Shown: positions 38,708 to 48,618 of the stretch, piece after piece | Position numbering within the stretch: position 1 is the first letter of the stretch | Layout: every line of letters begins with the position of its first letter | Assembly (NCBI RefSeq): GCF_001708185.1 | Contig: NZ_MDDN01000020.1 | Span: forward strand, 1-57,446 | DNA length: 57,446 nt | From: Lysinibacillus xylanilyticus | GTDB lineage: Bacteria; Bacillota; Bacilli; Bacillales_A; Planococcaceae | Reading direction: 5' to 3' | The notes under the pieces: model-generated | Databases searched by the model: none | Seen by the model: the letters and a program-made list of their open reading frames with translations, nothing else | What the model was told of the DNA's origin: nothing | Made by a program: the position numbers and the translations under genes

Positions 38708-40114
38708 TTGTCACTTGAATTAAAGGTCAAATTATTTATTGAAAAAGAACAATTATTACAGCCAGACGATCATCTTCTCGTCGCCGTTTCGGGTGGATTA
38801 GATTCAATGGCTTTACTCCATTATTTTGTTACAACAAAAGAGCAATGGGGGATTACGGTAGAAGCCGTACATGTTGATCATATGCTAAGAGGTGAGGCAT
38901 CTGCTGAGGATAGAGCTTTTGTCCAAAAATATTGTGATGAGTATGGTGTAAACTTATATGCAAAAGCTATTCCAATACCAGAAATCATGGCTTTAGAAAA
39001 TGGGAATTCACAGCTTATTTGTCGTAGAGAACGGTATCAATATTTTAAAGAGGTCATGCAAAAAACAAACGCTAGCAAGCTTGTAACTGCACATCATGCG
39101 GACGACCAACTGGAGTCAGTATTAATGGCCCTGACAAAAAATGCAACGATAAATGGTATGCAAGGTATACGTTCACAACGCTTTTTTGAAGGAAAATCAT
39201 TAATTCGTCCGTTTTTAACGGTTACAAAGTCCGAAATAGGGGAATATTTACTTATACAAGGTTTAGATTATCGGGAAGACGCTAGCAATTCTAAAGACAC
39301 CTATGTACGCAATCGTTTTAGACATCATGTGGTGCCATTATTGGAAGCTGAAAATCCTCGAGTAACGGAGCAGGTGACCCATTTTACAAAACAATTGCAA
39401 GAAGATGATGCCTATTTAATGGCATTAGCGGAAGATGTATTTTCTAGAACGATACAAATTAGAAGCGGAAATACATATAGCATGGAAATTGAAGCTTTTC
39501 AATTGGTACCACTTGCTTTACAAAGGAGGCTCATTTTAATACTATTAAACTATCTTTACAAAGATTCAAATACGATACAAAGTTATGCTTTATTGACTTC
39601 AATTTCAAAGCTTTGTGATACGACAGCTGGGTATGCTGAAGTTCACTTGCCAGAAGATTTTATAGCAGTTCGCCGTTATGGAAAATTAACGATTCAGAAG
39701 AAAGACCCATTAGAAGGGCAAACTTCTCCTGAGAAAAAAGTTATTTCAACTGCTAATGGGTGGGCCACATTGACAAATGGTGAACATTTATGCGTAGTCA
39801 AGTTGTCTGATTTATCGTCTGAAATGATAACGGATACTGCAAAACTTTTTTATTTTAACGCTAGCAAACTCAAACTTCCACTCTATGTTAGAGCGCGTAA
39901 GGAAGGAGACAGAATGCTGTTAAAAGGTATGGATCAGCCGAAACGTTTATCTCGCCTTTTTATAGATGAAAAGATTCCTTTAAATGAGCGAAATAGCTGG
40001 CCGTTACTGATTTCTCAATCTGATGAGGTAGTAGCGGTAATTGGTGTGCGTATGGGAATGTTTTTTTCAACCACTCCACAACCTAACGATGATACAGTGC
40101 TCATCGTAGACTAA
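38708..40114 (+). CDS. tilS: tRNA(Ile)-lysidine synthetase
   Basis: Converts C34 of the CAU isoleucine tRNA to lysidine, using ATP and lysine; essential for decoding AUA. The 468 residues carry the PP-loop SGGLDS at 28-33, the HHADDQLE motif near 133 and the C-terminal substrate-recognition domains. Start is TTG at 38708 with GGGGAGGAG upstream. In B. subtilis TilS and HprT have also been reported to act together on ftsH transcription; the same gene order tilS-hprT-ftsH exists here. Confidence 0.95.
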   Translation: MSLELKVKLFIEKEQLLQPDDHLLVAVSGGLDSMALLHYFVTTKEQWGITVEAVHVDHMLRGEASAEDRAFVQKYCDEYGVNLYAKAIPIPEIMALENGNSQLICRRERYQYFKEVMQKTNASKLVTAHHADDQLESVLMALTKNATINGMQGIRSQRFFEGKSLIRPFLTVTKSEIGEYLLIQGLDYREDASNSKDTYVRNRFRHHVVPLLEAENPRVTEQVTHFTKQLQEDDAYLMALAEDVFSRTIQIRSGNTYSMEIEAFQLVPLALQRRLILILLNYLYKDSNTIQSYALLTSISKLCDTTAGYAEVHLPEDFIAVRRYGKLTIQKKDPLEGQTSPEKKVISTANGWATLTNGEHLCVVKLSDLSSEMITDTAKLFYFNASKLKLPLYVRARKEGDRMLLKGMDQPKRLSRLFIDEKIPLNERNSWPLLISQSDEVVAVIGVRMGMFFSTTPQPNDDTVLIVD

Positions 40115-40178
40115 GGTCTTTGTAAAATTTCACCACAAATGGTTGAAAATTTTTTTATACACACGAGGAGGAATCGAT

Positions 40179-40721
40179 ATGTTACAAAATGACATCGAAA
40201 AAATTATGATTTCAGAAGAACAATTACAAGAAAGAATCGCTGAGTTAGGAGCACAATTGACAGAGGAATACAAAGATGCATTCCCGCTAGCTGTTGGTGT
40301 TCTAAAAGGGGCAATGCCTTTTATGACAGACTTAATGAAACGTTTCGATTCTTTCATTGAGCTAGACTTTATGGATGTTTCTAGCTATGGCAATGCCACA
40401 GTTTCGTCAGGCGAAGTAAAAATTCTAAAGGATTTAAATACAAGCGTTGAGGGGCGTGACGTATTAATTATTGAGGATATCATTGATAGCGGCTTAACTT
40501 TAAGCTATTTAGTAGACTTATTTAAATACCGTAAAGCAAAATCCATCAAAATCGTTACATTGTTAGATAAGCCATCAGGTCGTAAAGTAAACTTAGATGC
40601 TGATTATGTTGGTTTTGAAGTGCCAGACGGCTTTGTTGTAGGGTATGGCTTAGATTATGCAGAAAAATACCGTAATTTACCATATATCGGCATTTTAAAA
40701 CCAGAAGTCTATTCTTTCTAA
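40179..40721 (+). CDS. hprT: Hypoxanthine-guanine phosphoribosyltransferase
   Basis: Salvages hypoxanthine and guanine to IMP and GMP with PRPP. The 180 residues have the PRPP motif [14 protein letters not shown] near residues 94-107, DVSSYGN (the flexible loop) and the purine-binding [20 protein letters not shown] region. The ATG at 40179 has GAGGAGG upstream; a frame from 40143 adds twelve unsupported residues. It follows tilS by 64 bases. Confidence 0.96.
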   Translation: MLQNDIEKIMISEEQLQERIAELGAQLTEEYKDAFPLAVGVLKGAMPFMTDLMKRFDSFIELDFMDVSSYGNATVSSGEVKILKDLNTSVEGRDVLIIEDIIDSGLTLSYLVDLFKYRKAKSIKIVTLLDKPSGRKVNLDADYVGFEVPDGFVVGYGLDYAEKYRNLPYIGILKPEVYSF

Positions 40722-40797
40722 GAAGTAGGGGTTAACGAAAGTACACCAACTATGAAACGAGAGAGCCTCCAGCGAAGGTCATAGATTTTTGTTTTTT

Positions 40798-41058
40798 GGC
40801 TCATCACCAAAAGTTATCGATGACATTTGTTAAAACGTATGTCATGTATATAAGTTGATTTGAGTGGAGGCTGGGCGACTCCTTGAGGATTAGTGATAGA
40901 GGAACGAAGGCTAAGAGCAACACATTCTGTGATAACGCCTTCGTGACCAACATCGTGTTGCTGCAGCTACGCTCTCGCACATAAAATACATGCTTCCCTA
41001 AGCGAGGAATAGAGTGCCCAGTCGGAGCGAAAATTAACCTCACGTTATGGTGATGAAC
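40798..41058. repeat. Family A dispersed repeat, copy 4 with intact terminal inverted repeats
   Basis: A 261-base element. The left end GGCTCATCACCAAAA and the right end TTATGGTGATGAAC form terminal inverted repeats. Inside are AAGTTGATTTGAGTGGAGGC, GGGCGACTCCTTGAGG, the module GCCTTCGTGACCAACATCGT with CGCTCTCGCACATAAAATAC, and GGAGCGAAAATTAACC. It lies between hprT and ftsH. The rest of that gap has a short family B relic (41138-41164) and the ftsH promoter. Confidence 0.75.
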
Positions 41059-41266
41059 TTTTTTTAAGCGTAATTCAAAAATTTAGGCATATTGTTCAGC
41101 TGTATCAAGATAAAGGAATAGGTACAACTACGCTGGGATACAATTATGCCGAGGTATACTTGATAAATGCATGAATATGTTTTGATTTCGACAAAAATCG
41201 AACGAAACTTTTTTAAAGCAGGGCTTTTCGTTGTATGATGAAATCATGATATGTTAAGATTTTACT

Positions 41267-41272
41267 TATAAT
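41267..41272 (+). promoter_or_regulatory. Candidate -10 element of ftsH
   Basis: Perfect TATAAT 29 bases before the ftsH start. The -35 at the right spacing (TCATGA) is poor, which would fit a promoter needing an activator. Confidence 0.45.
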
Positions 41273-41300
41273 TTTTCTGTTTGTAATGAGGAGGCTGGAG

Positions 41301-43325
41301 ATGAATCGAATATTTCGATATACCATATTCTATTTACTGATTTTCCTGGTGATTATCGGTATTTTTGGTACTTTCAACGGTGGCAATGCACCAACGAAAG
41401 AGTTAACTTATGCTGAGTTTCAAGAAGCTCTAGATAAGAAAGAAATAACAAGTGCGACAATTCAACCTGATAAATCAGTATACATCGTTGAAGGTACACT
41501 GAAGGGTTATGAAAAGGGTCAAAAATTCACAGTAAATATCCCTCGTGATAACCAATCTTTAATGGACCGCATCGATGAGGCTGCTAAGGATAAGAATAGT
41601 AATATTAGATATTTAACAGCGCCGGAAACAAGTGGATGGATTCAATTCTTTACGGGGATTATTCCTTTCATCATTATCATTTTCTTATTCTTCTTCCTAA
41701 TGAGTCAATCTCAAGGTGGCGGTAATAAAGTGATGAGCTTTGGTAAAAGTAAAGCTAAACTTTATGACGATCAAAAGAAAAAAGTTCGTTTTACAGATGT
41801 AGCGGGTGCTGATGAAGAGAAAGCGGAGCTTGTAGAGGTTGTTGATTTCTTAAAAGACCACCGCAAATTCACTGAAATCGGTGCACGTATTCCAAAAGGT
41901 ATCTTACTTGTAGGTCCTCCAGGTACAGGTAAAACATTACTTGCACGAGCAGTAGCGGGTGAGGCAGGCGTACCATTCTTCTCGATTTCAGGTTCTGACT
42001 TCGTAGAAATGTTTGTTGGTGTCGGTGCATCACGTGTTCGTGACTTATTTGAAAATGCTAAGAAAAACGCACCGTGTATCATCTTTATCGATGAGATTGA
42101 TGCAGTAGGTCGTCAACGTGGCGCAGGTCTTGGTGGTGGCCATGACGAGCGTGAACAAACACTGAACCAATTGTTAGTTGAAATGGATGGTTTCGGAGCA
42201 AACGAAGGTATTATTATTATCGCTGCAACAAACCGCCCAGATATTTTAGATAAAGCGTTATTACGACCTGGTCGTTTTGACCGTCAAATTACAGTAGGAC
42301 ACCCTGATGTAAAAGGTCGTGAAGCTATTCTAAAAGTGCATGCGCGTAACAAGCCTTTATCGGATACAGTGGATTTAGCAGCTGTTGCACAACGTACTCC
42401 TGGATTCTCAGGTGCCGACTTAGAGAACTTGTTAAATGAAGCTGCACTTGTAGCTGCTCGTAAAAGTAAACGTACAATTAATATGGCAGATATCGATGAG
42501 GCATCTGATCGAGTAATTGCAGGCCCAGCAAAAGCTAGCCGTGTTTACTCAGCGAAAGAAAAGAAACTTGTATCCTTCCATGAGGCCGGCCACGTAGTCG
42601 TTGGTTTAGAGCTAGATGAAGCGGATACAGTACACAAAGTAACAATCGTTCCTCGTGGTCAAGCTGGAGGTTACGCGATTATGTTACCGAAGGAAGAACG
42701 TTTCTTCACAACAAAACAAGAACTATTAGACCGTATTGCTGGACTTCTTGGTGGTCGTGTAGCAGAGGAAATCGTACTTGGTGAAGTATCTACTGGGGCA
42801 CATAATGACTTCCAAAAGGTAACAAGTATTGCACGTGCCATGGTCACTGAATATGGTATGAGTGAAAATCTTGGTGCAATGCAGTTTGGTTCAAGTCAGG
42901 GTGGGAATGTATTCCTTGGTCGTGACTTTAATTCAGATCAAAACTACTCTGATTCAATCGCTTATGAAATTGATAAAGAAATGCAAAAAATTATCGATTC
43001 GCAATATGAGCGTACGAAACGAATCCTAACTGAAAAACGTCATTTACTTGATTTAATTGCTAACACATTAATGCAAAAAGAAACATTGAATGCGCAAGAA
43101 ATCGAGCATTTACGTGACCACGGTGTTTTACCAGAACCAGAGGTTGAAACGGTTGTAGAAAAAACTCTTAAAGTTGAAGTTCAACCAACATTAGATGTAG
43201 TTGGTGAACCAGTTGTTAAAAAAGAATTGCTTAACAATGAGCCAGCTCCAACAACGGCTGATCTACCAAAAGAAGGTCAAGAGCCAAACGATACACCTAA
43301 AGGTATCGATGAAAAACGTGATTAA
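41301..43325 (+). CDS. ftsH: ATP-dependent zinc metalloprotease FtsH
   Basis: Membrane-bound AAA+ protease for quality control and regulatory proteolysis, with roles in sporulation and stress. The 674 residues have two membrane helices (about 5-25 and 108-130) around an extracytoplasmic domain, Walker A GPPGTGKT near 205, Walker [10 protein letters not shown], the second region of homology with [18 protein letters not shown], and zinc site HEAGH near 427. The last 60 residues are acidic and low complexity. The ATG at 41301 has GAGGAGGC upstream. Confidence 0.98.
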   Translation: MNRIFRYTIFYLLIFLVIIGIFGTFNGGNAPTKELTYAEFQEALDKKEITSATIQPDKSVYIVEGTLKGYEKGQKFTVNIPRDNQSLMDRIDEAAKDKNSNIRYLTAPETSGWIQFFTGIIPFIIIIFLFFFLMSQSQGGGNKVMSFGKSKAKLYDDQKKKVRFTDVAGADEEKAELVEVVDFLKDHRKFTEIGARIPKGILLVGPPGTGKTLLARAVAGEAGVPFFSISGSDFVEMFVGVGASRVRDLFENAKKNAPCIIFIDEIDAVGRQRGAGLGGGHDEREQTLNQLLVEMDGFGANEGIIIIAATNRPDILDKALLRPGRFDRQITVGHPDVKGREAILKVHARNKPLSDTVDLAAVAQRTPGFSGADLENLLNEAALVAARKSKRTINMADIDEASDRVIAGPAKASRVYSAKEKKLVSFHEAGHVVVGLELDEADTVHKVTIVPRGQAGGYAIMLPKEERFFTTKQELLDRIAGLLGGRVAEEIVLGEVSTGAHNDFQKVTSIARAMVTEYGMSENLGAMQFGSSQGGNVFLGRDFNSDQNYSDSIAYEIDKEMQKIIDSQYERTKRILTEKRHLLDLIANTLMQKETLNAQEIEHLRDHGVLPEPEVETVVEKTLKVEVQPTLDVVGEPVVKKELLNNEPAPTTADLPKEGQEPNDTPKGIDEKRD

Positions 43326-43331
43326 TATTGG

Positions 43332-43366
43332 AAAGACTGTTTACTATTTTTGTAAGCAGTCTTTTT
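43332..43366 (+). terminator. Terminator after ftsH
   Basis: Stem AAAGACTG-TTTAC/GTAAG-CAGTCTTT with TATTTTT loop and T tract. Confidence 0.88.
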
Positions 43367-43504
43367 CTTTGCCTTTTTTCAGCATAAGATATTAGGATAG
43401 AAATATTATTTTACGCAGCTGCGTAATAGAGTTTCTACTATTTGTTCCGTACAAATACATCAGAACGCTTGATGTATAGCCAATATGGATAGGAGTGTTA
43501 AAAA

Positions 43505-43727
43505 GTGGGAAGCATAACATTGAATAATGGTTTAGAAATGCTGTTAGTAGGCTATGGTGTTTCAGCATGGTGTAGTAACAATTCCAAAAACAATGACTCC
43601 TACACGTATGACGGAAAATCTAACGGTCTTTGACTTTGCGTTAACAGAGGAAGAAATGGCTCAATTAGATACACTAAATGATGGATTACGTTGTGGACCA
43701 GACCCAGAAAAATTTAATTTTAAATAA
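43505..43727 (+). pseudogene. Aldo/keto reductase remnant with a large internal deletion
   Basis: The first codons, GTG at 43505 with AGGAG upstream, encode GSITLNNGLEMLLVGYGV, the usual N terminus of an aldo/keto reductase (LNNGLEMPxxGxG). After about 20 codons a different frame encodes VVTIPKTMTPTRMTENLTVF and ends KFNFK, the C terminus of the same family (IPKS, NLxVFDFxLTxEEM, GPDP). About 200 residues including the catalytic Tyr and Lys are missing, and the junction near 43562 changes frame. The product cannot be active. A normal paralogue may exist elsewhere. Confidence 0.85.
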
Positions 43728-43732
43728 TATGT

Positions 43733-43763
43733 AAGGAGCTACCTATATGAGGGTGGCTCCTTT
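43733..43763 (+). terminator. Hairpin after the reductase remnant (copy 1 of a duplicated hairpin)
   Basis: Eleven-base stem AAGGAGCTACC/GGTGGCTCCTT (one G-T pair), eight-base loop, weak T tract. A similar hairpin recurs at 44246-44280, and each contains AAGGAG followed by ATG with a short frame beginning MRV(A/T)PF. Confidence 0.55.
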
Positions 43764-43797
43764 CAAAATAAATAAATTTCATACTAAAAAAAGTGAA

Positions 43798-43928
43798 GTT
43801 GATTTCCGTTCCAGGCTACTCGCTTTCCTGTGGGCGAGCGTCGAGCCGCTTCCTCCGCTACGCTCCGTGCAGGGTCTCGCCTGTCTCGCTTTCCCACGGG
43901 AGTCGAGTAGCCTTCCACTCCAATCAGC
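43798..43928 (-). repeat. Family A-related palindromic module, copy 5a (reverse orientation)
   Basis: A 131-base module starting GTTGATTTCCGTTCCAGGCT and ending CTTCCACTCCAATCAGC. Its two halves are imperfect inverted repeats (GGCTACTCGCTTTCC versus GGGAGTCGAGTAGCC). Relative to the module at 44084 it is in the opposite orientation. From memory, similar GATTGGAGTGG...GGAACGGAAATCAAC elements are common in Bacillaceae genomes; I cannot cite a source. Confidence 0.75.
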
Positions 43929-44083
43929 GATAGCGTAAAACGTAATATGGCGACCTATAACATGGAAGTATTGCAGACCTGTTATTGCTAACGCTATGCT
44001 TTCGCGCAAAAGCATACATTGTTGAAGCTTTTTTATAACTATAAATAGAGTGCCCTGCCAGAAGACACACGCTAAGTAGATTG

Positions 44084-44213
44084 GTTGATTGGAGTGGAGG
44101 CTGGGTGACTCCTTGGGGATCAGCGTCACAGATGAGACCCTGGAGCGAGCAACGCGAGTGAAGCGGCTCATAGGACGCCCCCAGGAAAGCATCCAGCCGG
44201 AACGGAAATCAAC
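44084..44213 (+). repeat. Family A-related palindromic module, copy 5b (forward orientation)
   Basis: A 130-base module, GTTGATTGGAGTGGAGGCTG to CGGAACGGAAATCAAC, facing copy 5a across 155 bases. GGGTGACTCCTTGGGG pairs with CCCCCAGGAAAGCATCC-type sequence near the right end. It is followed by CCCCACGTTTTGGTGATAGG, the family A right end. Confidence 0.75.
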
Positions 44214-44245
44214 CCCACGTTTTGGTGATAGGAAATAAATTATTG

Positions 44246-44280
44246 AAAGGAGATACCCATGATGAGGGTGACTCCCTTTT
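44246..44280 (+). terminator. Hairpin copy 2 (near-duplicate of 43733-43763)
   Basis: AAAGGAGATACCC pairs imperfectly with GGGTGACTCCCTTT, followed by a T tract. With its partner it brackets the double repeat module. Confidence 0.5.
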
Positions 44281-44338
44281 GTAGTGAGATGAATGCTATT
44301 TCGTAGGAATAAAAGTGTGGTATCATTTTCTAAGTGTT

Positions 44339-44400
44339 TTAACTTCTTTGTGCAATCGCAAAGGCGATTTCGGATGCAATTATGCCGATGCATAATTGAT
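44339..44400. repeat. Family B repeat, minimal (deleted) copy 4
   Basis: Only the two ends remain: TTAACTTCTTTGTGCAATCG at the left and GATGCAATTATGCCGATGCA with TAATTGAT at the right. The remainder of the gap up to coaX shows a short sequence (TGTATCAATCG...GGTACAATTACGATG) that resembles one before ftsH near 41101-41135. Confidence 0.6.
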
Positions 44401-44499
44401 CTTTACTTTTTGTGCATGAGTATGCATTGTTTTAGTTGTATCAATCGTATAGTGACAGGTACAATTACGATGAGGTGCAATAAATAGGAGGCATCAACC

Positions 44500-45267
44500 A
44501 TGATTTTAGTTTTAGATGCAGGGAATTCGAATATCGTTTTAGGTGTCTATGATGACAACGATCAATTAGCCTTCCATTGGCGTATGGTGACAGACCTTCA
44601 TAAAACAGAAGATGAATACGCAATGCAAGTACTATCTTTCTTTAATCATGCAGGCATTTCATTTGAACAAGTTAAAGGTATTATCATATCCTCTGTTGTA
44701 CCACCAATTATGTTTTCGTTAGAAGCGATGTGTCAAAAGTATTTCCGTAAAAAACCGCTCGTTGTAGGACCAGGTGTGAAAACAGGATTGAATATTAAAT
44801 ATGAAAACCCGCGTGAAGTTGGCTCAGACCGCATAGTGAACGCTATTGCAGCCCTAGAAGCTTATAAAGCACCGCTGATCATTGTTGATTTTGGTACTGC
44901 CACAACATATTGTTACTTAAACGAAAAGGGCGATTATATGGGCGGTGCTATTGCTCCAGGTATTTCTATTTCTACGGAGGCACTCTATACACAGGCAGCT
45001 AGATTGCCGCGTATTGAAATATTGCGCTCTCCACATATTGTTGGAAAGACAACTGTATCTGCGATGCAGGCCGGAATTTTTTATGGCTTTGTTGGGCAAG
45101 TAGAGGGAATTGTTAATCGCATTAAAGCGCAAAGTAAGGAAGAGCCTTTAGTTATTGCTACTGGAGGATTAGCAAATTTAATTGCTGGGGAGACGCAAGT
45201 TATTGATATAGTCGACCCGTTTTTAACATTAAAAGGCTTATATAAGCTATACAAACGTAATCAATAA
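44500..45267 (+). CDS. coaX: Type III pantothenate kinase
   Basis: First step of coenzyme A synthesis, phosphorylating pantothenate with a monovalent-cation-dependent ASKHA-fold enzyme. The 255 residues show the phosphate loop DAGNSN at 6-11, the [11 protein letters not shown] motif near 109, DFGTATTY at 130-137 and GGAIAPGI. The ATG at 44500 has AGGAGGC upstream. hslO starts soon after its stop; coaX-hslO-yacD-cysK is the conserved order in Bacilli. Confidence 0.97.
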   Translation: MILVLDAGNSNIVLGVYDDNDQLAFHWRMVTDLHKTEDEYAMQVLSFFNHAGISFEQVKGIIISSVVPPIMFSLEAMCQKYFRKKPLVVGPGVKTGLNIKYENPREVGSDRIVNAIAALEAYKAPLIIVDFGTATTYCYLNEKGDYMGGAIAPGISISTEALYTQAARLPRIEILRSPHIVGKTTVSAMQAGIFYGFVGQVEGIVNRIKAQSKEEPLVIATGGLANLIAGETQVIDIVDPFLTLKGLYKLYKRNQ

Positions 45268-45288
45268 GAAATGAGGGACATTTCATTT

Positions 45289-46170
45289 ATGAAAGACTAT
45301 TTAGTACGAGGTTTAGGGTTTAACGGACAGGTTCGTGTTTTTGCAGCTTGTACAACAGCAACAGTAGGAGAAGCGCAACGTCGTCATAATACATGGCCAG
45401 TTGTGTCGGCAGCCCTTGGTCGTTCGATGACTGCTGCTACGATGATGGGTGCTATGTTAAAGGGTGAAGAAAAAATCACTATTAAAATTGAAGGAGACGG
45501 TCCAATTGGTCCAATGGTGATTGATAGTAACGCTAAAGGAGAAGTACGTGGCTTTGTAACGAATCCTCAGGTTCATTTTGAGTTAAACGAGCAAGGTAAG
45601 CTAGATGTACGTGCAGGTGTAGGGACAGAAGGTGCATTAACAATCGTAAAAGACCTCGGCTTAAGAGATATGTTCTCTGGACAAACACCTATCGTATCAG
45701 GTGAAATCGCTGAAGATTTTACTTACTACTTTGCTACATCAGAGCAAGTACCTTCATCAGTTGGACTAGGTGTTTTAGTAAATCCTGATAACACAATTCT
45801 CGCAGCAGGCGGCTTCATCCTTCAATTAATGCCAGGCTGTGAAGAAGAAACAATCGATGAAATCGAACAGCATCTGGCTACTATAGAGCCAGTTTCAAAA
45901 ATGATTGAAAAAGGCTTTACACCAGAGCAAATTTTAGAAGCTGTATTAGGAAAGGGTCATTTACAAATTTTAGATTCCATGCCAGTAGCATTTAAATGTC
46001 AATGTTCAAAAGAGCGATTTGGTGCAGCAATTTTAGGGTTAGGGACACAGGAAATTCGAGAAATGATTAATGAAGATGGCGAAGCAGAAGCACAATGTCA
46101 CTTCTGTTTAGAAACATACCATTTCTCAAAAGAAGAGCTAGAAGGTTTTATCGATGAGCTCAACGCGTAA
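45289..46170 (+). CDS. hslO: Redox-regulated chaperone Hsp33
   Basis: Holds unfolding proteins under oxidative stress; activated when its four zinc-binding cysteines are oxidised. The 293 residues include the N-terminal domain ([17 protein letters not shown]) and the C-terminal switch with Cys237, Cys239, Cys270 and Cys273 (CQC and CHFC). I use the ATG at 45289 ([10 protein letters not shown]), with GAGGG 11 bases upstream; an ATG at 45271 overlaps that ribosome site. It overlaps yacD by 17 bases. Confidence 0.96.
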   Translation: MKDYLVRGLGFNGQVRVFAACTTATVGEAQRRHNTWPVVSAALGRSMTAATMMGAMLKGEEKITIKIEGDGPIGPMVIDSNAKGEVRGFVTNPQVHFELNEQGKLDVRAGVGTEGALTIVKDLGLRDMFSGQTPIVSGEIAEDFTYYFATSEQVPSSVGLGVLVNPDNTILAAGGFILQLMPGCEEETIDEIEQHLATIEPVSKMIEKGFTPEQILEAVLGKGHLQILDSMPVAFKCQCSKERFGAAILGLGTQEIREMINEDGEAEAQCHFCLETYHFSKEELEGFIDELNA

Positions 46171-47125
46171 TCGAAGACCTTTAAAAACTACACCGTCCAA
46201 CCAAACGCCCTTATTGCACCGCCGTTTAAAAACTAAACCTGCTTTAACAGTTATTGTAATTTTATTATTAGGAAATATTCTATGGCTTATTGCTTGGTTA
46301 ATCCCAAATGAAGTTCAAGAAATTGGTAGCGATGAACAAGTCGCTGCCATTGACGGGGATATTATTACACGTCAAGAGTGGATGGTTGCCATGGAAGAAC
46401 GCTATGGTAAAGAGACACTACAAAATTTAGTGAATGAATCTGTGATGGAAAATGCAGCGAAGAAATATAAAATAAAAGTTACGGATGAAGAGATTGATTT
46501 AGAGCTAGCTTTAATGCGTACTGCTCAAGATAAATTTGATACAGCCATGAAAAACCTTTCAGCGGAGCAGCTACGACAAAAAATCCGCTCACAACTTATT
46601 TTAGATAAGGTACTGACAAAAGATGTAGTTATTAAAGAAGACAGTATTGAAAAATATTATGAGGAAAATCAGGCACTGTATAATACGAAAACAAGCTATC
46701 GTACTAATTTTATCGAGGTGGACTCCAAAAAAGCTGCTGAGGAAGCGTTAAGTGAAATAAAAAGTGCCTCAGATTTTTCAGTACTAGCACGTGAAATCTC
46801 AGTAGATAGCGCGTCAGCTAGTTTAGGAGGAGATATCGGTTTCCTTACAGAAAAACAGGAAAATGTTGATCCTGCCATTTTAAAAGCCGCGGAGGCTTTA
46901 AAAGTAGGTGAAGTTAGTAAAGCATTTAAGCTTGATAACGGACATTACGGAATTGTACAAGTTCAAGAAATAGTAGAAGGACAATCCTTTACATACGACG
47001 ATGTGAAAGAACATATTGAACGTGAGCTTGCGCTAGAACAATTGCCACAATCTGTTACACCAGAAGCATTTTGGTCGGAATTCAATGCAACTTGGTATTA
47101 CGGAGAAGCAAAAAAAGGTAAATAA
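46154..47125 (+). CDS. yacD: Parvulin-type peptidyl-prolyl isomerase, membrane anchored (YacD, PrsA-like)
   Basis: A PPIase of 323 residues predicted to act outside the membrane. A basic N terminus (1-30) is followed by a single hydrophobic anchor (about 33-52) with no lipobox cysteine, unlike PrsA. A SurA_N-like helical region (about 70-170) precedes the rotamase domain (about 185-275; [32 protein letters not shown]). It probably helps fold exported proteins. The gene starts inside hslO and is followed by a repeat-rich gap. Confidence 0.9.
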   Translation: MSSTRNRRPLKTTPSNQTPLLHRRLKTKPALTVIVILLLGNILWLIAWLIPNEVQEIGSDEQVAAIDGDIITRQEWMVAMEERYGKETLQNLVNESVMENAAKKYKIKVTDEEIDLELALMRTAQDKFDTAMKNLSAEQLRQKIRSQLILDKVLTKDVVIKEDSIEKYYEENQALYNTKTSYRTNFIEVDSKKAAEEALSEIKSASDFSVLAREISVDSASASLGGDIGFLTEKQENVDPAILKAAEALKVGEVSKAFKLDNGHYGIVQVQEIVEGQSFTYDDVKEHIERELALEQLPQSVTPEAFWSEFNATWYYGEAKKGK

Positions 47126-47129
47126 CAGA

Positions 47130-47266
47130 TTGCTCCGAAATGACATCCGCCGGAGGCTTTAGGCCAACTCGATGTTGGTCACTCAGTCGTGTGTTGCTGT
47201 CGCTTCGCTTTCGCTACAAAAAAATTTGTAACTGCCGTTTCACTTACGTTACATAAAAGAAGTTAA
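47130..47266. repeat. Family B dispersed repeat, copy 5 (reverse orientation)
   Basis: The right side GTAACTGCCGTTTCACTTAC...GAAGTTAA is the reverse complement of the left end of copy 3 (35906). The middle carries GATGTTGGTCACTCAGTCGT and CGCTTCGCTTTCGCTACAAA. The DNA up to 47365 (AAGATATCTGCTTGAAAAGTG, CTGCAGACG) resembles further family B fragments. I see no gene between yacD and cysK. Confidence 0.6.
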
Positions 47267-47425
47267 AGAATCTGCAAGATATCTGCTTGAAAAGTGAGCC
47301 AGGAAAACACTGCAGACGTTTAGCGTCAACAGAGTAACGGCTACTCTAGGATATTGAGCAGATTTTTTATTTAACCTAGTTTAGCTAGATGGCAATAAAT
47401 ATTCTGAAAATATAAGTTTTATTGA

Positions 47426-47455
47426 TTGACAATCGAATGGAAAAGTTGATAAAAT
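47426..47455 (+). promoter_or_regulatory. Sigma-A promoter of cysK, with a possible CymR-type operator downstream
   Basis: Perfect TTGACA, 18-base spacer, TAAAAT. Downstream, CCTATGAAAATAGTAGG (47470-47486) is an interrupted inverted repeat placed where CymR would block transcription in B. subtilis cysteine genes. The operator part is speculative. Confidence 0.6.
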
Positions 47456-47506
47456 CAAAATAAGTAAAACCTATGAAAATAGTAGGGATTAGGAGTGGAT
47501 GGATAA

Positions 47507-48436
47507 ATGAGTAGATTAGCGAACTCGGTAGCTGAATTAGTCGGTAAAACACCAATTGTAAAGTTAAATCATGCAACAGGTGAAAACGAAGGTACTGTTT
47601 ATGTGAAATTAGAATATTTTAACCCAGGTAGCTCAGTAAAGGACCGTTTAGCTTTAGCGATGATTGAAGCAGCTGAGAAAGACGGTACATTAAAGCCAGG
47701 TGGTACAATTATTGAGCCTACTTCTGGTAATACTGGTATTGGTCTTGCGATGATTGCTGCGGCGAAGGGTTATAATGCAATTTTAGTGATGCCAGAAACA
47801 ATGAGTTTGGAGCGTCGTAACTTATTACGTGCATATGGTGCAGAACTTGTATTAACACCTGGACCAGCAGGTATGAAAGGTGCGATTGCTAAAGCGGAAG
47901 AATTAGCTGCTGAGCATGGTTACTTCTTACCACAACAATTCACAAATCCAGCTAATGCTGTTGTTCACCGTTTAACAACTGGTCCAGAGATTGTAGAAGC
48001 ATTTGAAGGTTTAAAATTGGACGCATTTGTTGCTGGTGTTGGTACAGGAGGTACAATTACGGGTGCAGGTGCTGTGTTAAAAGAGAAATATCCTGATATC
48101 GAAATTATTGCTGTTGAGCCAAAAGATTCACCAGTGCTTTCTGGCGGTCAACCAGGACCTCATAAAATTCAAGGCATCGGAGCTGGGTTCGTACCTGAAG
48201 TGTTAGATACAGATGTATATTCTTCGGTATTTCCAGTAGAAAATGAGATTGCTTTCGAGGTAGCTCGTAAAGTAGCGCGTGAAGAAGGTATTTTATGTGG
48301 TATTTCATCGGGTGCAGCTATCTATGCTGCTATTGAAGCAGCAAAACGTTTAGGTAAGGGCGCAAATGTTCTAGCAATTGTACCTTCTAATGGGGAACGT
48401 TATTTATCAACACCATTATATCAATTTGAAGACTAA
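47507..48436 (+). CDS. cysK: Cysteine synthase (O-acetylserine sulfhydrylase)
   Basis: Makes cysteine from O-acetylserine and sulfide with PLP. The 309 residues carry the PLP lysine Lys45 in NPGSSVKDR, the substrate loop [11 protein letters not shown] and the phosphate-binding [10 protein letters not shown]. In B. subtilis CysK also acts with CymR. The ATG at 47507 has AGGAGTGG upstream at a slightly long distance. Monocistronic with its own promoter and terminator. Confidence 0.97.
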   Translation: MSRLANSVAELVGKTPIVKLNHATGENEGTVYVKLEYFNPGSSVKDRLALAMIEAAEKDGTLKPGGTIIEPTSGNTGIGLAMIAAAKGYNAILVMPETMSLERRNLLRAYGAELVLTPGPAGMKGAIAKAEELAAEHGYFLPQQFTNPANAVVHRLTTGPEIVEAFEGLKLDAFVAGVGTGGTITGAGAVLKEKYPDIEIIAVEPKDSPVLSGGQPGPHKIQGIGAGFVPEVLDTDVYSSVFPVENEIAFEVARKVAREEGILCGISSGAAIYAAIEAAKRLGKGANVLAIVPSNGERYLSTPLYQFED

Positions 48437-48456
48437 TCTATTTATATTTGTACGTT

Positions 48457-48486
48457 AGGGCTCCTTTCAACAAGGAGTTCTTTTTT
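48457..48486 (+). terminator. Terminator after cysK
   Basis: Stem GGCTCCTT/AAGGAGTT with TCAAC loop and six T. Confidence 0.8.
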
Positions 48487-48618
48487 GTTTAACTATAAAT
48501 TTTTAAATGTAAAAACCTAAAGAAATAAATTAAAGGGAGTGATTTAAAAATATTCGCTTCTAGGCAGTATTCAAGTTAAGATGGAATCACATCAAATGAC
48601 TTAAAGGGGAATAGCAAC

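Noticed and set aside
43747..43938. Open frame of 63 codons starting MRVAPF over the repeat module
   Set aside because: Most of it is translation through a palindromic repeat; the frame is not expected to be conserved between copies. Only the hairpin and the short start are reported.
44245..44290. CRISPR-like or short regularly spaced repeats in the 43.7-44.5 kb gap
   Set aside because: Repeats are inverted and irregularly spaced, no repeat-spacer periodicity and no cas genes in the window.
47200..47365. Additional gene between yacD and cysK
   Set aside because: All frames are short and run through family B repeat sequence.
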